DNA of 64,000 nt from Sphingomonas daechungensis (GTDB lineage: Bacteria > Pseudomonadota > Alphaproteobacteria > Sphingomonadales > Sphingomonadaceae). The position numbers and the translations under genes were made by a program. Shown in pieces: positions 1 to 7,964 of this stretch. Location of the stretch: NCBI RefSeq assembly GCF_014489495.1, contig NZ_CP060780.1, positions 682,001 through 746,000 of the forward strand, written 5' to 3'. A model generated the notes under the pieces. That model did no database searches, was not told where the DNA came from, and saw nothing but the letters and a program-made list of their open reading frames with translations. Each line of letters begins with the position of its first letter. The first letter of the stretch is position 1.

Positions 1-178
1 GAGGGCAGGTCGGGCGTCCGTCCCCAGAGATTGAGCCCGAATGGCGTTCAGCTAGACGATGAGCATTGAAGACCCGCCGGAGTGTCTGACAAACGAAGAC
101 CCCCGACGGATCCTTGGTCGTAGTAGCAGGCATTTGACCGACCGCCTAAGCATTCACCTTTCCGAGTGCTGAACCTCA

Positions 179-235
179 AATGTCCGCAATGGGTCGAAAC
201 CTGTCGCGGCAGGTTTGGGTAGAAAGCTGACATTA
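179..235. repeat. Dispersed intergenic palindromic repeat, copy A (long form)
   Basis: Long form of a repeat found six times between 0.18 and 5.35 kb. The outer arms (aatgtccgc at 179-187 and gctgacatt at 226-234) are imperfect inverted complements. The centre carries the shared cores tgggtcgaaa and gtcgcggcaggtttgggt. It lies 50 bases upstream of the secreted-protein gene at 286. The repeat is seen directly; any function is unknown. Confidence 0.7.
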
Positions 236-285
236 GGCCAATTAGACTTCGAGGACCTCCTTGTGAGTAGGTCGGGCGCAAGACC

Positions 286-750
286 ATGAAGATCGCGATC
301 TTAGTTTCCGCGGTTGCCGCGACTCTCCTTTCGTCTCAAGCGAGAGCTAGCGAACTCATCGGACCAGGTCGCTTCTGCGGATATGCACCGATCATTGATT
401 TGGTCGCTGGAGAGAAAGTGACCACTCTCGAAGGCGGCATCCATGGGGGTAGCTTCCGTTGGCAAGGCGAGTTTGGCTCGCTTGAGGTTCATGGAATAGG
501 TTGGGCCAGTCGTCCAAAGGGGTCGATTGTTAGAGGCGGATCAGGGAACAGGCCTGCGAGATTCGCAGAGCGTCGAGTCGAGGATGGCTATGAGATCGCC
601 ATCTGGAATGGTGCGCACGGGGCTGCCTATTTTCGGTCGAAGAAGCCTCTCACCAATTCGCAACAGCGGGCGATCGACCGGGTCGTCTTATTCGAAGAAG
701 GGCAAACACCTTCGGGCTGTGACCTTCGCACGATTTTCTCGTGGGAGTGA
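286..750 (+). CDS. Small secreted protein of unknown function
   Basis: I do not recognise this 154-residue protein. It opens with a basic residue and a hydrophobic stretch ending in ASSQARAS-like residues, a typical Sec signal peptide with cleavage near residue 22, so the mature form should be periplasmic or secreted. Two cysteines (one shortly after the signal peptide, one near the C-terminus, in SGCDL) could pair in the periplasm. There is no recognisable catalytic motif. The ATG start follows a purine-rich stretch and is fixed by the signal peptide. It stands alone between two copies of the palindromic repeat, and codon use looks less GC-biased than the core genes to the right, which fits an accessory region. 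Confidence 0.6.
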   Translation: MKIAILVSAVAATLLSSQARASELIGPGRFCGYAPIIDLVAGEKVTTLEGGIHGGSFRWQGEFGSLEVHGIGWASRPKGSIVRGGSGNRPARFAERRVEDGYEIAIWNGAHGAAYFRSKKPLTNSQQRAIDRVVLFEEGQTPSGCDLRTIFSWE

Positions 751-797
751 TGTCGCGACATCGCAATTGGACGAGTTCAATCTCAAACACGACCCTG

Positions 798-828
798 GCG
801 TCTGCAATGGGTAGAAAGCGGACGCTAA
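798..828. repeat. Dispersed intergenic palindromic repeat, copy B (short form)
   Basis: Short form: arms gcgtctgc (798-805) and gcggacgc (818-825) flank the core aatgggtagaaa, making an 8-bp stem with one mismatch. It sits between the 286-750 gene and the 848-1135 gene. Confidence 0.7.
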
Positions 829-847
829 TCGAAATACCGTCTCGGCG

Positions 848-1135
848 ATGAACCCGACGATGAGGCGCCTCCTAGCGGTTACGACCATTAGCTGGTTAGC
901 CATTTGGGCCTACGTGGGCTGGCGCGGATACACCCTGTCCAGCGGTGCTCACAGCTACATCGACCAGCCACCGCCCGGAGCAACGGTGCCGCATCCAGTC
1001 CTAACGGCGCTGGAGGCCGGGCAATCTTACTCGCTTCAAGCTGTGGTTTGGGGAGTGGCAGTCCCGCTCCTCTTGCTCTTGCTAGTCTGGGTGGTCAGGC
1101 CGTCGCTGCGCAAGCGGAGCAACTTCAAAGCCTAA
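848..1135 (+). CDS. Small two-helix membrane protein of unknown function
   Basis: A 95-residue protein with one hydrophobic segment near residues 8-25 and a second, very leucine-rich one near residues 67-84, followed by a basic tail (RPSLRKRS). This predicts two transmembrane helices with a roughly 40-residue loop between them and a cytoplasmic C-terminus. I do not recognise a family. The ATG at 848 is preferred over the internal ATG five codons later because both precede the first helix and no clear ribosome-binding site separates them. It is flanked by repeat copies B and C. Confidence 0.5.
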   Translation: MNPTMRRLLAVTTISWLAIWAYVGWRGYTLSSGAHSYIDQPPPGATVPHPVLTALEAGQSYSLQAVVWGVAVPLLLLLLVWVVRPSLRKRSNFKA

Positions 1136-1230
1136 CGTCTGCTTTGGGTCAAAAACAGACGCTAGCGATCTAGCGGCAGGTTTGGGTCGAATACGGTCGC
1201 GGCAGGTTTGGGTGGAAAGCTGCCACTAAG
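1133..1230. repeat. Dispersed intergenic palindromic repeat, copy C (compound)
   Basis: Two units back to back. The first has perfect arms cgtctg and cagacg around ctttgggtcaaaaa (1136-1161). The second (about 1175-1230) carries gcggcaggtttgggt twice and ends in gtggaaagctgccac. It lies between the convergent genes ending at 1135 and 1226 and overlaps the latter's 3' end by a few bases. Confidence 0.65.
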
Positions 1231-1603
1231 GGCAGCCTGTGTCGCTGTACAAAGCGTCAATGCTTTTGACCTTCCCAGCAGCATCGCCTTTCCAGTTCAC
1301 TCGGACCTGACTGCCGCAGACAGGTCCGCCGTATTTGAAGAAAGCGACACCGCTGTTGAACGTCGATGAACGCGCGGCGGGTTCAACGGCCAGTCCTTGC
1401 TGCTCTAGATAACGCGCAAGTTCCCGGACGGAGCTTCCCGGCGGAAAGCGCGCCGCCAGCCGATCTTCGATAAGTCGGCTCCCTTGGGCATAGGTTTGAT
1501 CCTCAACTCCGGCGAACAGCGCCGTGGCGGGAAGGCCAGAACGGCCACACCCGCCCAAAGTGATCAGTACAGAAACGATTAGCCATCGACCGCTCGGCAT
1601 CAT
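1226..1603 (-). CDS. Predicted lipoprotein of unknown function
   Basis: A 125-residue protein beginning with a basic-hydrophobic signal that ends in LGGC, a lipobox, so Cys19 should be lipidated and the protein membrane-anchored. The mature part has no motif I recognise; a Cys pair (VCGS ... DTGCP) near the C-terminus may form a disulphide. The N-terminal MM gives two adjacent starts. The 3' end runs into repeat copy C. It is transcribed convergently with the small membrane protein on its left. Similar short alphaproteobacterial lipoproteins are usually annotated as hypothetical. Confidence 0.6.
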   Translation of the reverse strand: MMPSGRWLIVSVLITLGGCGRSGLPATALFAGVEDQTYAQGSRLIEDRLAARFPPGSSVRELARYLEQQGLAVEPAARSSTFNSGVAFFKYGGPVCGSQVRVNWKGDAAGKVKSIDALYSDTGCP

Positions 1604-1626
1604 CTCAGATTAACCCGCACGGGCCG

Positions 1627-1685
1627 TTAGCGTCTACAATGGGTCGAAATCGGTCGCGGCGGGAATGGGTGGAAAGCGGACGCTC
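1627..1685. repeat. Dispersed intergenic palindromic repeat, copy D (long form)
   Basis: Arms ttagcgtct (1627-1635) and cggacgct (1677-1684) bracket the cores aatgggtcgaaa and gtcgcggcgggaatgggtgg. It lies just upstream of the lipoprotein gene start, in the divergent space before the DUF4345 gene. Confidence 0.7.
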
Positions 1686-1785
1686 GATCACCTCGATAGC
1701 ACGGTGCCTCCCTGATAACCCGAGTTACGAAGCTCCAACAACCTATTAGCAGTCAACGAGATTGGAGAACTTCTTAGGGGCAACG

Positions 1786-2172
1786 ATGATGCATAAGGTG
1801 TTGCGGATTGCCATCGCTCTCGTTGGCCTGCTGAATTTGGGACTCGGCCTGGCGTTCCTGTACGCTCCCGTCAGAATGGCGGCCGAGTTCTCAATAACTG
1901 CGATTGGCAGCCAGGGGCTTGCGACCATCCGCGCAGACTTTCCGGGCTTCTTCATTACGGCCGGTCTTTTCGCGTTGCTCGGGCTGGAAACCAACAAACG
2001 CGGAGCGCTGTGGGTCCCCGTGACTCTCCTCGGTATCGCCTTTGTCGGTCGAACCCTCAGCTTGTTGCTCGACGGAGTGGGTCCAGACGCTCTGCCACCG
2101 ATGATAGCGGAGGCCATGATGATCGCGATTCTCATTGCCGGAATCCGGGCCAAGCCCCAATCCGCGCCCTAG
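1786..2172 (+). CDS. DUF4345 family integral membrane protein
   Basis: A 128-residue protein with four predicted transmembrane helices. It resembles the DUF4345 family, small four-helix membrane proteins of unknown function common in Proteobacteria. Recognisable features are the N-terminal helix with the following LYAP turn, the DFPGFF segment and the Arg near helix 3. I chose the ATG at 1786, preceded by an AGGGG-like binding site, over a TTG 24 bases upstream. It stands alone, with repeats D and E on either side. Confidence 0.65.
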   Translation: MMHKVLRIAIALVGLLNLGLGLAFLYAPVRMAAEFSITAIGSQGLATIRADFPGFFITAGLFALLGLETNKRGALWVPVTLLGIAFVGRTLSLLLDGVGPDALPPMIAEAMMIAILIAGIRAKPQSAP

Positions 2173-2222
2173 TTCGAGCCAATGCGCGCCGGTGATCCAA
2201 CCCGGTCAATTCGGGAGAACAT

Positions 2223-2260
2223 TCGCGGCAAGTTTGGGTGGAAAGCGGTCATTAGGCGCT
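2223..2260. repeat. Dispersed intergenic palindromic repeat, copy E (right half)
   Basis: Contains the right half of the long form: cgcggcaagtttgggtgg, then aaagcggtcattaggcgct. The left arm is degraded. It sits in the 300-base space (2173-2471) before the first DUF1254 gene; apart from this half repeat and the ribosome-binding site near 2456 I see nothing else there. Confidence 0.6.
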
Positions 2261-2471
2261 AGACGGATTTGTCTTCGAATCTCCAGAAGAGCAGACAGAA
2301 CAAGGCAATCACGCATTCGACGAAAGAGGAAGCAAAGGCCCGCAACAAGCAGCATGAGCCGTACGCATTCGCCGCATTTGGATGGGGAGATTCCTTACGC
2401 AAATGCCCGAATAGCGGAGCTCCCGCATTCAAAATATGCGCTGTCTTTTAAAGCGCGAGAGGAGCGGCTCC

Positions 2472-3842
2472 ATGCAAGAAGTTGTCAGCCAGCCGGGTTT
2501 ACGGGCAAACGCCGATACGCTTACGCCTGAAACGGCGCGCGCGATCGCCAAGGACGCCTACATCTATGGCTTTCCGCTAGTCGACCACTACCGCATCCAG
2601 CACGCCTTTTTCGCGGACGTCGGCGGTTCCCAATACAAGGGTCCCTGGAACACACTGATCAATACGCCGAGGGTCTTCACCCCAGAAGACACGGCGATCC
2701 AGACGCCGAACTCCGATACGCCCTATTCCCACATTGGGCTGGATCTTCGCAGCGAGCCACAGGTCATCACGGTCCCGCCGATCGAGGAAGGCCGGTACTT
2801 CTGCATTCAGCTCATCGACGCCTACACCCATAATTTCGACTATATTGGTACCCGGACGACCGGTAACGGTGGCGGAAAATACCTGATTGCCGGCCCCAGC
2901 TGGCAGGGCGAGGTGCCTGCCGGCGTGACCAAGGTCATCCGAAGCGAGACGGACTTTGTCTTCGCTTTCTTCCGAACCCAATTGTTCAACCCGGCGGATA
3001 TCGAGAATGTCAAGAGGATCCAGGCCAGCTACAGAGTCGAGCCGCTTTCAGCTTTCGTGGGTGCCGAACCCGTCTCAATGGCGAAGATCGATGCAGTCGC
3101 TCCGCTCTCGGCTGAAGAACAGAAGACCTCGATCAAATTCTTCAACGTCCTCAACTTTGTCCTCAAATTCTGCTCGACGCATCCCTCGGAGACGGATCTT
3201 CGGATGCGCTTCGCCCAAGTCGGTTTCAACGGCAACGAGAGCTTCGATGTCGCAGCGCTGCCAGCCGATATCCAGGATGCCCTCGCTCAAGGAATGGCCG
3301 ACGCGTGGGAAGCCTTCGCGGACCTGAAGAGGACGAAAATCGATACCGGCCAGTTGACGTCGGGCGACGTCTTTGGAACCCGAGAGTATCTGAAGAACGA
3401 TTATCTGTCCCGCATGGTCGGTGCAGTTCTCGGCATCTACGGAAACTCAAAGGAAGAAGCCATTTATCCGGTCCTCTCTGTCGATTTCGACGGTGAACCG
3501 CTAAGTGGATCGAATAACTACACCTTGCGCTTCGCGCCTGGTCAAATGCCTCCTGCCCGGGCCTTCTGGTCGCTGACCATGTACAAGCTTCCCGAGAGCC
3601 TGCTCGTCGCCAATCCCCTGAACCGCTACCTGTTGAATTCTCCGATGATGGATCAGTTTGTGAAAGATCAGGACGGCGGTCTGACCTTGTACATCCAGGC
3701 CAACTCGCCGGGACATGATAAGGAGCCCAATTGGCTTCCCGCGCCACCCGGCCCGTTCATCACTTACATGCGGCTTTACAGCCCAAAGTCCGAAGCGCTC
3801 GACGGACGCTGGAAACCTCCGACCCTCATCAAGGTGAGTTGA
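2472..3842 (+). CDS. DUF1254/DUF1214 domain protein, copy 1
   Basis: A 456-residue protein with an N-terminal DUF1254 domain (about residues 20-170, with the YIYGFPLVDHYR and NTPNSDTPYS-type motifs) and a C-terminal DUF1214 domain (about 330-445, with FWSLTMY, LTLYIQ and NWLPAP). Members are often periplasmic; this one shows no obvious signal peptide. Biochemical function is unknown for the family, although some members are called cell-envelope or exported proteins. The ATG at 2472 follows a good binding site (gagaggagcgg), so I prefer it to the in-frame ATG at 2436. A diverged second copy follows 40 bases downstream, so the two probably form an operon. Confidence 0.8.
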   Translation: MQEVVSQPGLRANADTLTPETARAIAKDAYIYGFPLVDHYRIQHAFFADVGGSQYKGPWNTLINTPRVFTPEDTAIQTPNSDTPYSHIGLDLRSEPQVITVPPIEEGRYFCIQLIDAYTHNFDYIGTRTTGNGGGKYLIAGPSWQGEVPAGVTKVIRSETDFVFAFFRTQLFNPADIENVKRIQASYRVEPLSAFVGAEPVSMAKIDAVAPLSAEEQKTSIKFFNVLNFVLKFCSTHPSETDLRMRFAQVGFNGNESFDVAALPADIQDALAQGMADAWEAFADLKRTKIDTGQLTSGDVFGTREYLKNDYLSRMVGAVLGIYGNSKEEAIYPVLSVDFDGEPLSGSNNYTLRFAPGQMPPARAFWSLTMYKLPESLLVANPLNRYLLNSPMMDQFVKDQDGGLTLYIQANSPGHDKEPNWLPAPPGPFITYMRLYSPKSEALDGRWKPPTLIKVS

Positions 3843-3882
3843 GACTTCAGGAAGTACCACTTTAATTGGGAAAGCACTGTCC

Positions 3883-5283
3883 ATGGCCAGGGACGATGAG
3901 AACGACTGTGAACCAATCGGCGGGCAGCCCCGGCGGACACTTCCTGTTCGATTTCGGACTTCGATTTCGAGCTGAAGCGACAGCGGGCGTTCGAAGCCGT
4001 GCTGTGGGCGATGCCCGCTGTCTCCATTTATGGCTTCCGGAGGGCGGCCTTCGAGGCGTTAGGCTATCGCGATTGCGACATCTTGGCCTACACGGGCACT
4101 GCCACTCCGCTCCTAGAGGGGCTCACGGCGAACAGCTCGACACCTTACATCGGGGCTTATTGCGATCTTCGCGCCGGCCCAGCGGTACTGGAGGTGCCAC
4201 CCGCGGGCGCGGATGGTAGCCTTTACGGCCAGGTGGTCGATGCATGGCAGTTCTCGATCGCCGACGTGGGCCCGTCAGGCATGGATGAAGGCAAGGGTGG
4301 ACGATACCTCTTCACTCCGCCCGGCTACGACCAGTCTGTGCCGGATGGCTATCTGCACGTCGCATCACCGAACAACCGCATCTCGTTCGCCTTTCGATCG
4401 GTACGGGCGCCGGGCAAGACGGCGAAGGACGCTTACCAATACGCCCGCCAGCTGCGGATGTATCTTTTAGGGGACACGAAAAGCCCGCCAGAGCAGAAAT
4501 TCATTGATCCGAGCAACAGCCGCTATCCGACGCTGCCGTTTTTCGACGAGCGTTATTTCCGCGACCTCGCCGAGATCGTCGACGCAGAGCCAGTCAGAGA
4601 ACAGGACAAGGTGATGATGGGGATGCTGGCGACGCTCGGCATCCGCAAGGGCATGAAATTCGACCCTGACCCCCGACCGTTCGTGCGATCCGGCAAGGCG
4701 CAGTCGACGCCTGGCATTTTCTCCAGCAATGGTACGATAACCTCCCGTCGGAGCTGCTGTTCTGGCCGGACCGCCACTACGCCACGTTGATGCAGGCCGA
4801 TGACAACCGGACCTTCACATTCGAATACTCAGACCGGATCGATCTCGTCCGCCGCGCGGCGCAATATGTCTGGTGCACCTACGTGCCGAAACAGCTCAGC
4901 GACACGCCGGCTACCCAGTATATGATGGCCATGGCCGATCGGGATGGCCGAAAACTGGAGGCAGGTAAGCTGTACAAGCTGGACTTACCCGCAGACATTC
5001 CCGTCAAACAGTTCTGGGCGCTGACCGTCTATGATCGCGCAACCTTTGCCTTCATCTACAGCGACAGCAATCGCACGACCCTGTCCAGTTACGACGTCGA
5101 ACTGATGACGAAGAATGCGGATGGTGGAATCACAATCTATGTCGGCCCGCAACCGCCAGCGGGGCTGGAAGCCAACTGGATCCCTACCTCCGGCAAACGA
5201 CCGCTCCCGGCATGCGACTGTACGGTCCAACGGATGAATTCAACAATGGGACATTCAAGTTACCGGACTTTGAACTCGTGTGA
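3883..5283 (+). CDS. DUF1254/DUF1214 domain protein, copy 2 (three frameshifts)
   Basis: Reading across three frames gives about 467 residues, matching copy 1 in length and domain order. The DUF1254 part includes AVLWAMPAVSIYGFRRA and NSSTPYIGAY. The DUF1214 part includes FWALTVYD, GGITIYVG and LEANWIP and ends in DEFNNGTFKLPDFELV. Breaks lie near 3955-3965, 4700-4706 and 5205, each equal to loss of one base. The natural stop is the TGA at 5281-5283, not the later stop in the shifted frame. Because the pattern matches breaks in core genes, sequencing error is at least as likely as gene decay. The N-terminus is the least certain part. Confidence 0.65.
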
Positions 5284-5312
5284 GAGATTGACCGGCCGAT
5301 GGCTGTCCGGCT

Positions 5313-5347
5313 GATGTCCGGAATGGGTCGAAAGCTGCCATTAGCGT
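5313..5347. repeat. Dispersed intergenic palindromic repeat, copy F (short form)
   Basis: Short form atgtccgg, core aatgggtcgaaa, then gctgccattagcgt. It is the rightmost copy I found; none is visible from 5.35 kb to the end of the window. This marks a change of character where the recombinase region begins. Confidence 0.65.
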
Positions 5348-5380
5348 TCACAATTGCATTTAGGCGGCGAACTGTTCTAT

Positions 5381-5404
5381 TAGTGGCAACGTTGGTTGCT
5401 ACTA
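5381..5404. promoter_or_regulatory. Near-perfect 24-bp palindrome upstream of serine recombinase
   Basis: tagtggcaac and gttgctacta are 10-bp arms with one mismatch around the centre gttg, ending 12 bases before the recombinase ATG. Serine resolvases and invertases bind dyad sites that often lie beside their own gene, so this could be a crossover site or an autoregulatory operator. The palindrome is seen directly; the role is inferred. Confidence 0.5.
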
Positions 5405-5416
5405 TTGGAACACATT

Positions 5417-6111
5417 ATGACCGAGCGTTCTTTCGTCGCTTACTACCGGGTGAGCACAGCTCGTCAGGGACGAAGCGGGCTGGGCCTCGAAGCACAACGC
5501 AGATCTGTCAGCGACTTCCTCAATGGCGGCGCCTGGGACCTCCGTGCTGAGTTCGTTGAAGTGGAATCCGGCAAAAGCGACGATCGCCCTCAGCTCGAGC
5601 AGGCCTTGGCGATGTGCGAGCTGTCGGGCGCCACATTGGTCGTAGCGAAGTTAGACCGCCTCAGCCGCAATCTTGCCTTCCTCGCGAAGCTCCAGGAAAG
5701 CGGCGCCAGGTTCGTCGCAGCGGACATGCCGGAGGCAAACGAGCTCACGATTCATATTATGGCTGCGGTTGCCCAGGCCGAACGAAAGGCAATCTCAGCT
5801 CGCACGAAGGACGCCTTGGCTGCAGCGCGAGCACGAGGGGTCCGGTTGGGCGGCAACCGTGGCAATCTCGAAGATCTTCGAAAGGGTCCCGCGAGAAGTG
5901 CCGAAGTGCGGAGCCGCCAATCTGTCGAGCGAGCACAGAAAGTTCGCCGTCAGATCGAAGCGGTAGCCGCGGGGGGCAGTCTATCTCTCAGACAAATAGC
6001 TGGCGCGCTTAACGACCGGGGGATCACTGCCCTCGCGGCGGAAAGTGGCATGCTGCACAGGTCAAAGCAGTTTTGGAACGAAGCGGTAGCGCCAGATTCC
6101 AAAATCATTAG
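5417..6111 (+). CDS. Serine recombinase, resolvase/invertase family (one frameshift)
   Basis: Small serine recombinase with the N-terminal catalytic domain first: YYRVST with nucleophile Ser13, then the conserved DRLSRN arginine segment near residue 80 and the E-helix with AERKAISARTKDAL. A C-terminal helix-turn-helix follows. It should cut and religate DNA at a short dyad site. In the raw sequence the frame runs on to 6259, but one missing C in the ccc run at 6029-6033 explains the abnormal tail. With it restored the protein reads RGGKWHAAQVKAVLERSG and stops at 6109-6111, giving 231 residues, normal for this group. The ATG at 5417 is preferred to the TTG-type start at 5396. It lies beside a 24-bp palindrome. 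Confidence 0.8.
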
Positions 6112-6147
6112 GCAAAATGCTCCCTTAGTTAGGAAGAGAGCGGCGCC

Positions 6148-6276
6148 TAGTCTCTGGCGTAAAGACCTCGCTGTAGTTCACGAAACGCCTCCCGGATCTC
6201 GTCCGGGGGCCAAGGCGGGCGACGGCCTCCTGGGGAGTGCCGTATTTCAATTCCAGTAGGCGCGGCAGTTTTCAGG
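6148..6276 (-). other. C-terminal coding remnant of an unrecognised protein
   Basis: The minus strand shows protein-like sequence in more than one frame: LKYGTPQEAVARLG, then PPDEIREAFRELQRG ending in LYARD and a TAG at 6148-6150. Two single-base gaps would join these into one reading frame. A continuous alternative frame from an ATG at 6319 also ends at this stop (56 codons). I cannot tell which is real and do not recognise the protein. It lies directly after the hsdM remnant and may be the tail of a gene from the same lost block. Confidence 0.3.
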
Positions 6277-6348
6277 CTCGAGCTCGGTAGTGCATCCGGC
6301 CTCTTTCCAGAGAACGTCATCGATATTTCAGAATGTTTGTTCGAGCAC
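6277..6348 (-). pseudogene. hsdM: 5' remnant of a type I restriction methyltransferase gene
   Basis: From a GTG at 6348 the minus strand reads VLEQTF, a stop, then NIDDVLWKEAGCTTELE. This closely matches, from memory, the first 20-25 residues of a class of type I modification subunits (HsdM, an N6-adenine methyltransferase) that begin EQTFKNIDD and continue KEAGCTTELDYTEQ. Similarity ends abruptly after the CTTELE segment, so only about 24 codons remain, one of them a TGA. No methyltransferase NPPF motif, hsdS or hsdR follows. It looks like a deletion scar between the HGG-protein gene and the serine recombinase. The identification is from memory and needs a search. Confidence 0.5.
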
Positions 6349-6400
6349 GCGGTACCCCCTCAGCGCCGATCCGCTCTCGGGAGCACGCCTCGAACGGTAA

Positions 6401-7311
6401 TCAGCACGAACGCCTGAGTCGTCGCAAATCCCTGAGAAGCCTTGCCCCCTGACGGCGGAGCTCAATTGCTTCACGTGTCCAACCCCCATGGATAAATGAC
6501 CCATTAGCTTCGCCCATCGGAGCGCCCGATCCGCTTGCGCCCCATGTAGTCGACATCGCTTGCGACCCTTGATCGCTGGCGACTGACAAGGGGTTCCCCG
6601 TTGCGTCTGGGCTAGACAGCGCGGAGCACGTCGAAGGTTGCCCAGACGTTCCTGTTTCAGCCGCTTCGCGCTCTCTTGGTCCATGGGGTTGGTTCCCATT
6701 TTCAACCTCCCCTGGTGCAGATGAATGTGTTTGTGTTCGTGCTGCGAGTACTTCCGGACCGTGATCCGTTGGCGCGTTACCTTGCCACGCAATTTGGCCA
6801 TTGTTTCGAGCTGCATCGCGTAGGTTCGGCCGAGCTTGCCGGCGATCGCGCACGTCCTTGGATCCGGATAGCTTTGCTTCAGCGCCTGGGCCGAAAGCTT
6901 GATCTGCATGAGGTGTACCGCGACCATCTGAGCCGCCAGACAGGCCTCAGCCTCATCTCGCGGTCGCAAGCTTCGTACGACCTGAATAGCAGCCCTAAGT
7001 TCCGAAGAGTTGGGCAGCCATCCCTTTTCATCACCATGCCAGTCAGTTGAGCACAGTTCGGCCAATTGGGTCGCGAACGACTGGAACGCGGCGATTGATC
7101 GAGTCGCGAAAGCGTCGAACAGCAACGCTTCCCACTCTGCCAAGTCCTCGTCTTCGTAAGGCGAACGGAAGGTCCAGCCGCCACCTTCAACCCCAATTTC
7201 AATCTCCGGGGTGGCGTCACGTTTCTCGTGCCGAACAATGGCCTTTGCCCCAATTTCTTTGAGGATGGCAGGCATTTTCTGTTTGCGGTTTGGTGGAGGG
7301 TTAGGATCCAT
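6401..7311 (-). CDS. HGG-motif, cysteine-rich conserved protein (one frameshift)
   Basis: A protein of about 303 residues. The C-terminal third carries a pattern common in phage, plasmid and island proteins: RCLAQTQRGTPCQSPAI, KGRKRCRLHGA, then GSGAPMGEANGSFIHGGW. The paired Cys and His residues suggest zinc or nucleic-acid binding, but no function is established. A basic, His-rich linker (QHEHKHIHLHQG) precedes it. One missing base in the ggatcg segment near 6529-6532 separates CRLHGA from SGAPMGEAN; the true stop is at 6401. The ATG at 7311 is used; the upstream TTG at 7317 overlaps the preceding gene's stop. It is probably co-transcribed with the winged-helix gene at 7314. Confidence 0.6.
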
Positions 7312-7313
7312 GC

Positions 7314-7935
7314 TCAAGCAGCCAGATCTTGAGATGAGTCATTCAGACGACCCTCCCCACTGGCTACTGTAAGTGGGGGAATACTTCCCGAATTCATTCT
7401 GGCAGTTTTCCGCGGATTGTCCGGCTCACCGGGGGAATGTTTCCACCCATTGCAGCCAAATTCATTCGGCCATGGGGCAGATTTCCCCCTTGGGCGGCCA
7501 ATTTCTCCCCCGAGATTTTTCACTCGGCGGTTGCCAGCGACGATATTCGTGGGTGGGACCTTGTGACCGATCCGGCCAGCTCTTCCACGTCAGCCGCCAT
7601 TGTGCCGCGGGCGACTGCTTCGCTTTAAAGGAGCCACGGGCGGTGCACTCGATGAATCCCTTGTCCTGGAGCCCACGAAGTACTTTTCGCGCCGTCTTTC
7701 GATCAATCCCAATTCCCTCTGAAAGTCGTCGCTCGCTCATGTGTATGCGACCATTGTTGTCACCAAAATCGAAGCTTGCGATAAAAAGAAGACCCTTAAT
7801 CTCGTTCCCGGAGGCGTGCAGCCACGCCTGACTTGTCGACAACCATCGATAGACCCGGACATGGTGGTCATCCTTCGCGGAGGATCGCCCCTTTGCGTCG
7901 TATCGCGACCGAAATCTGCTCACTCGACACCTCAC
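7314..7935 (-). CDS. Winged-helix protein, replication-initiator-like (two frameshifts)
   Basis: Residues 30-110 look like a winged helix: VYRWLSTSQAWLHAS, SERRLSEGIGIDRKTARKV, LRGLQDKGFIECTARGSF. This resembles helix-turn-helix proteins found in alphaproteobacterial plasmids and integrative elements, some related to replication initiators. The C-terminal tail repeats a GG-x-IPP theme (PPKGGNLPHG, AMGGNIPPV, NSGSIPPL). Two one-base losses, in the c5 run at 7485-7489 and near 7397, split the tail; restoring them gives 207 residues ending at 7314, just before the HGG-protein gene. The GTG at 7935 is the longest start; the GTG at 7923 is also possible. DNA binding is likely; a replication role is only a guess. 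Confidence 0.55.
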
Positions 7936-7964
7936 TTATTGGCCGCCAAGCGGCGCCTAATTCC

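Noticed and set aside
48-287. 79-codon minus-strand frame at the left edge
   Set aside because: It overlaps repeat copy A, has no binding site and no protein-like composition.
6148-6400. A working type I restriction-modification system
   Set aside because: Only about 24 codons of hsdM remain, with an internal stop; no hsdS, no hsdR and no methyltransferase catalytic motif are present.
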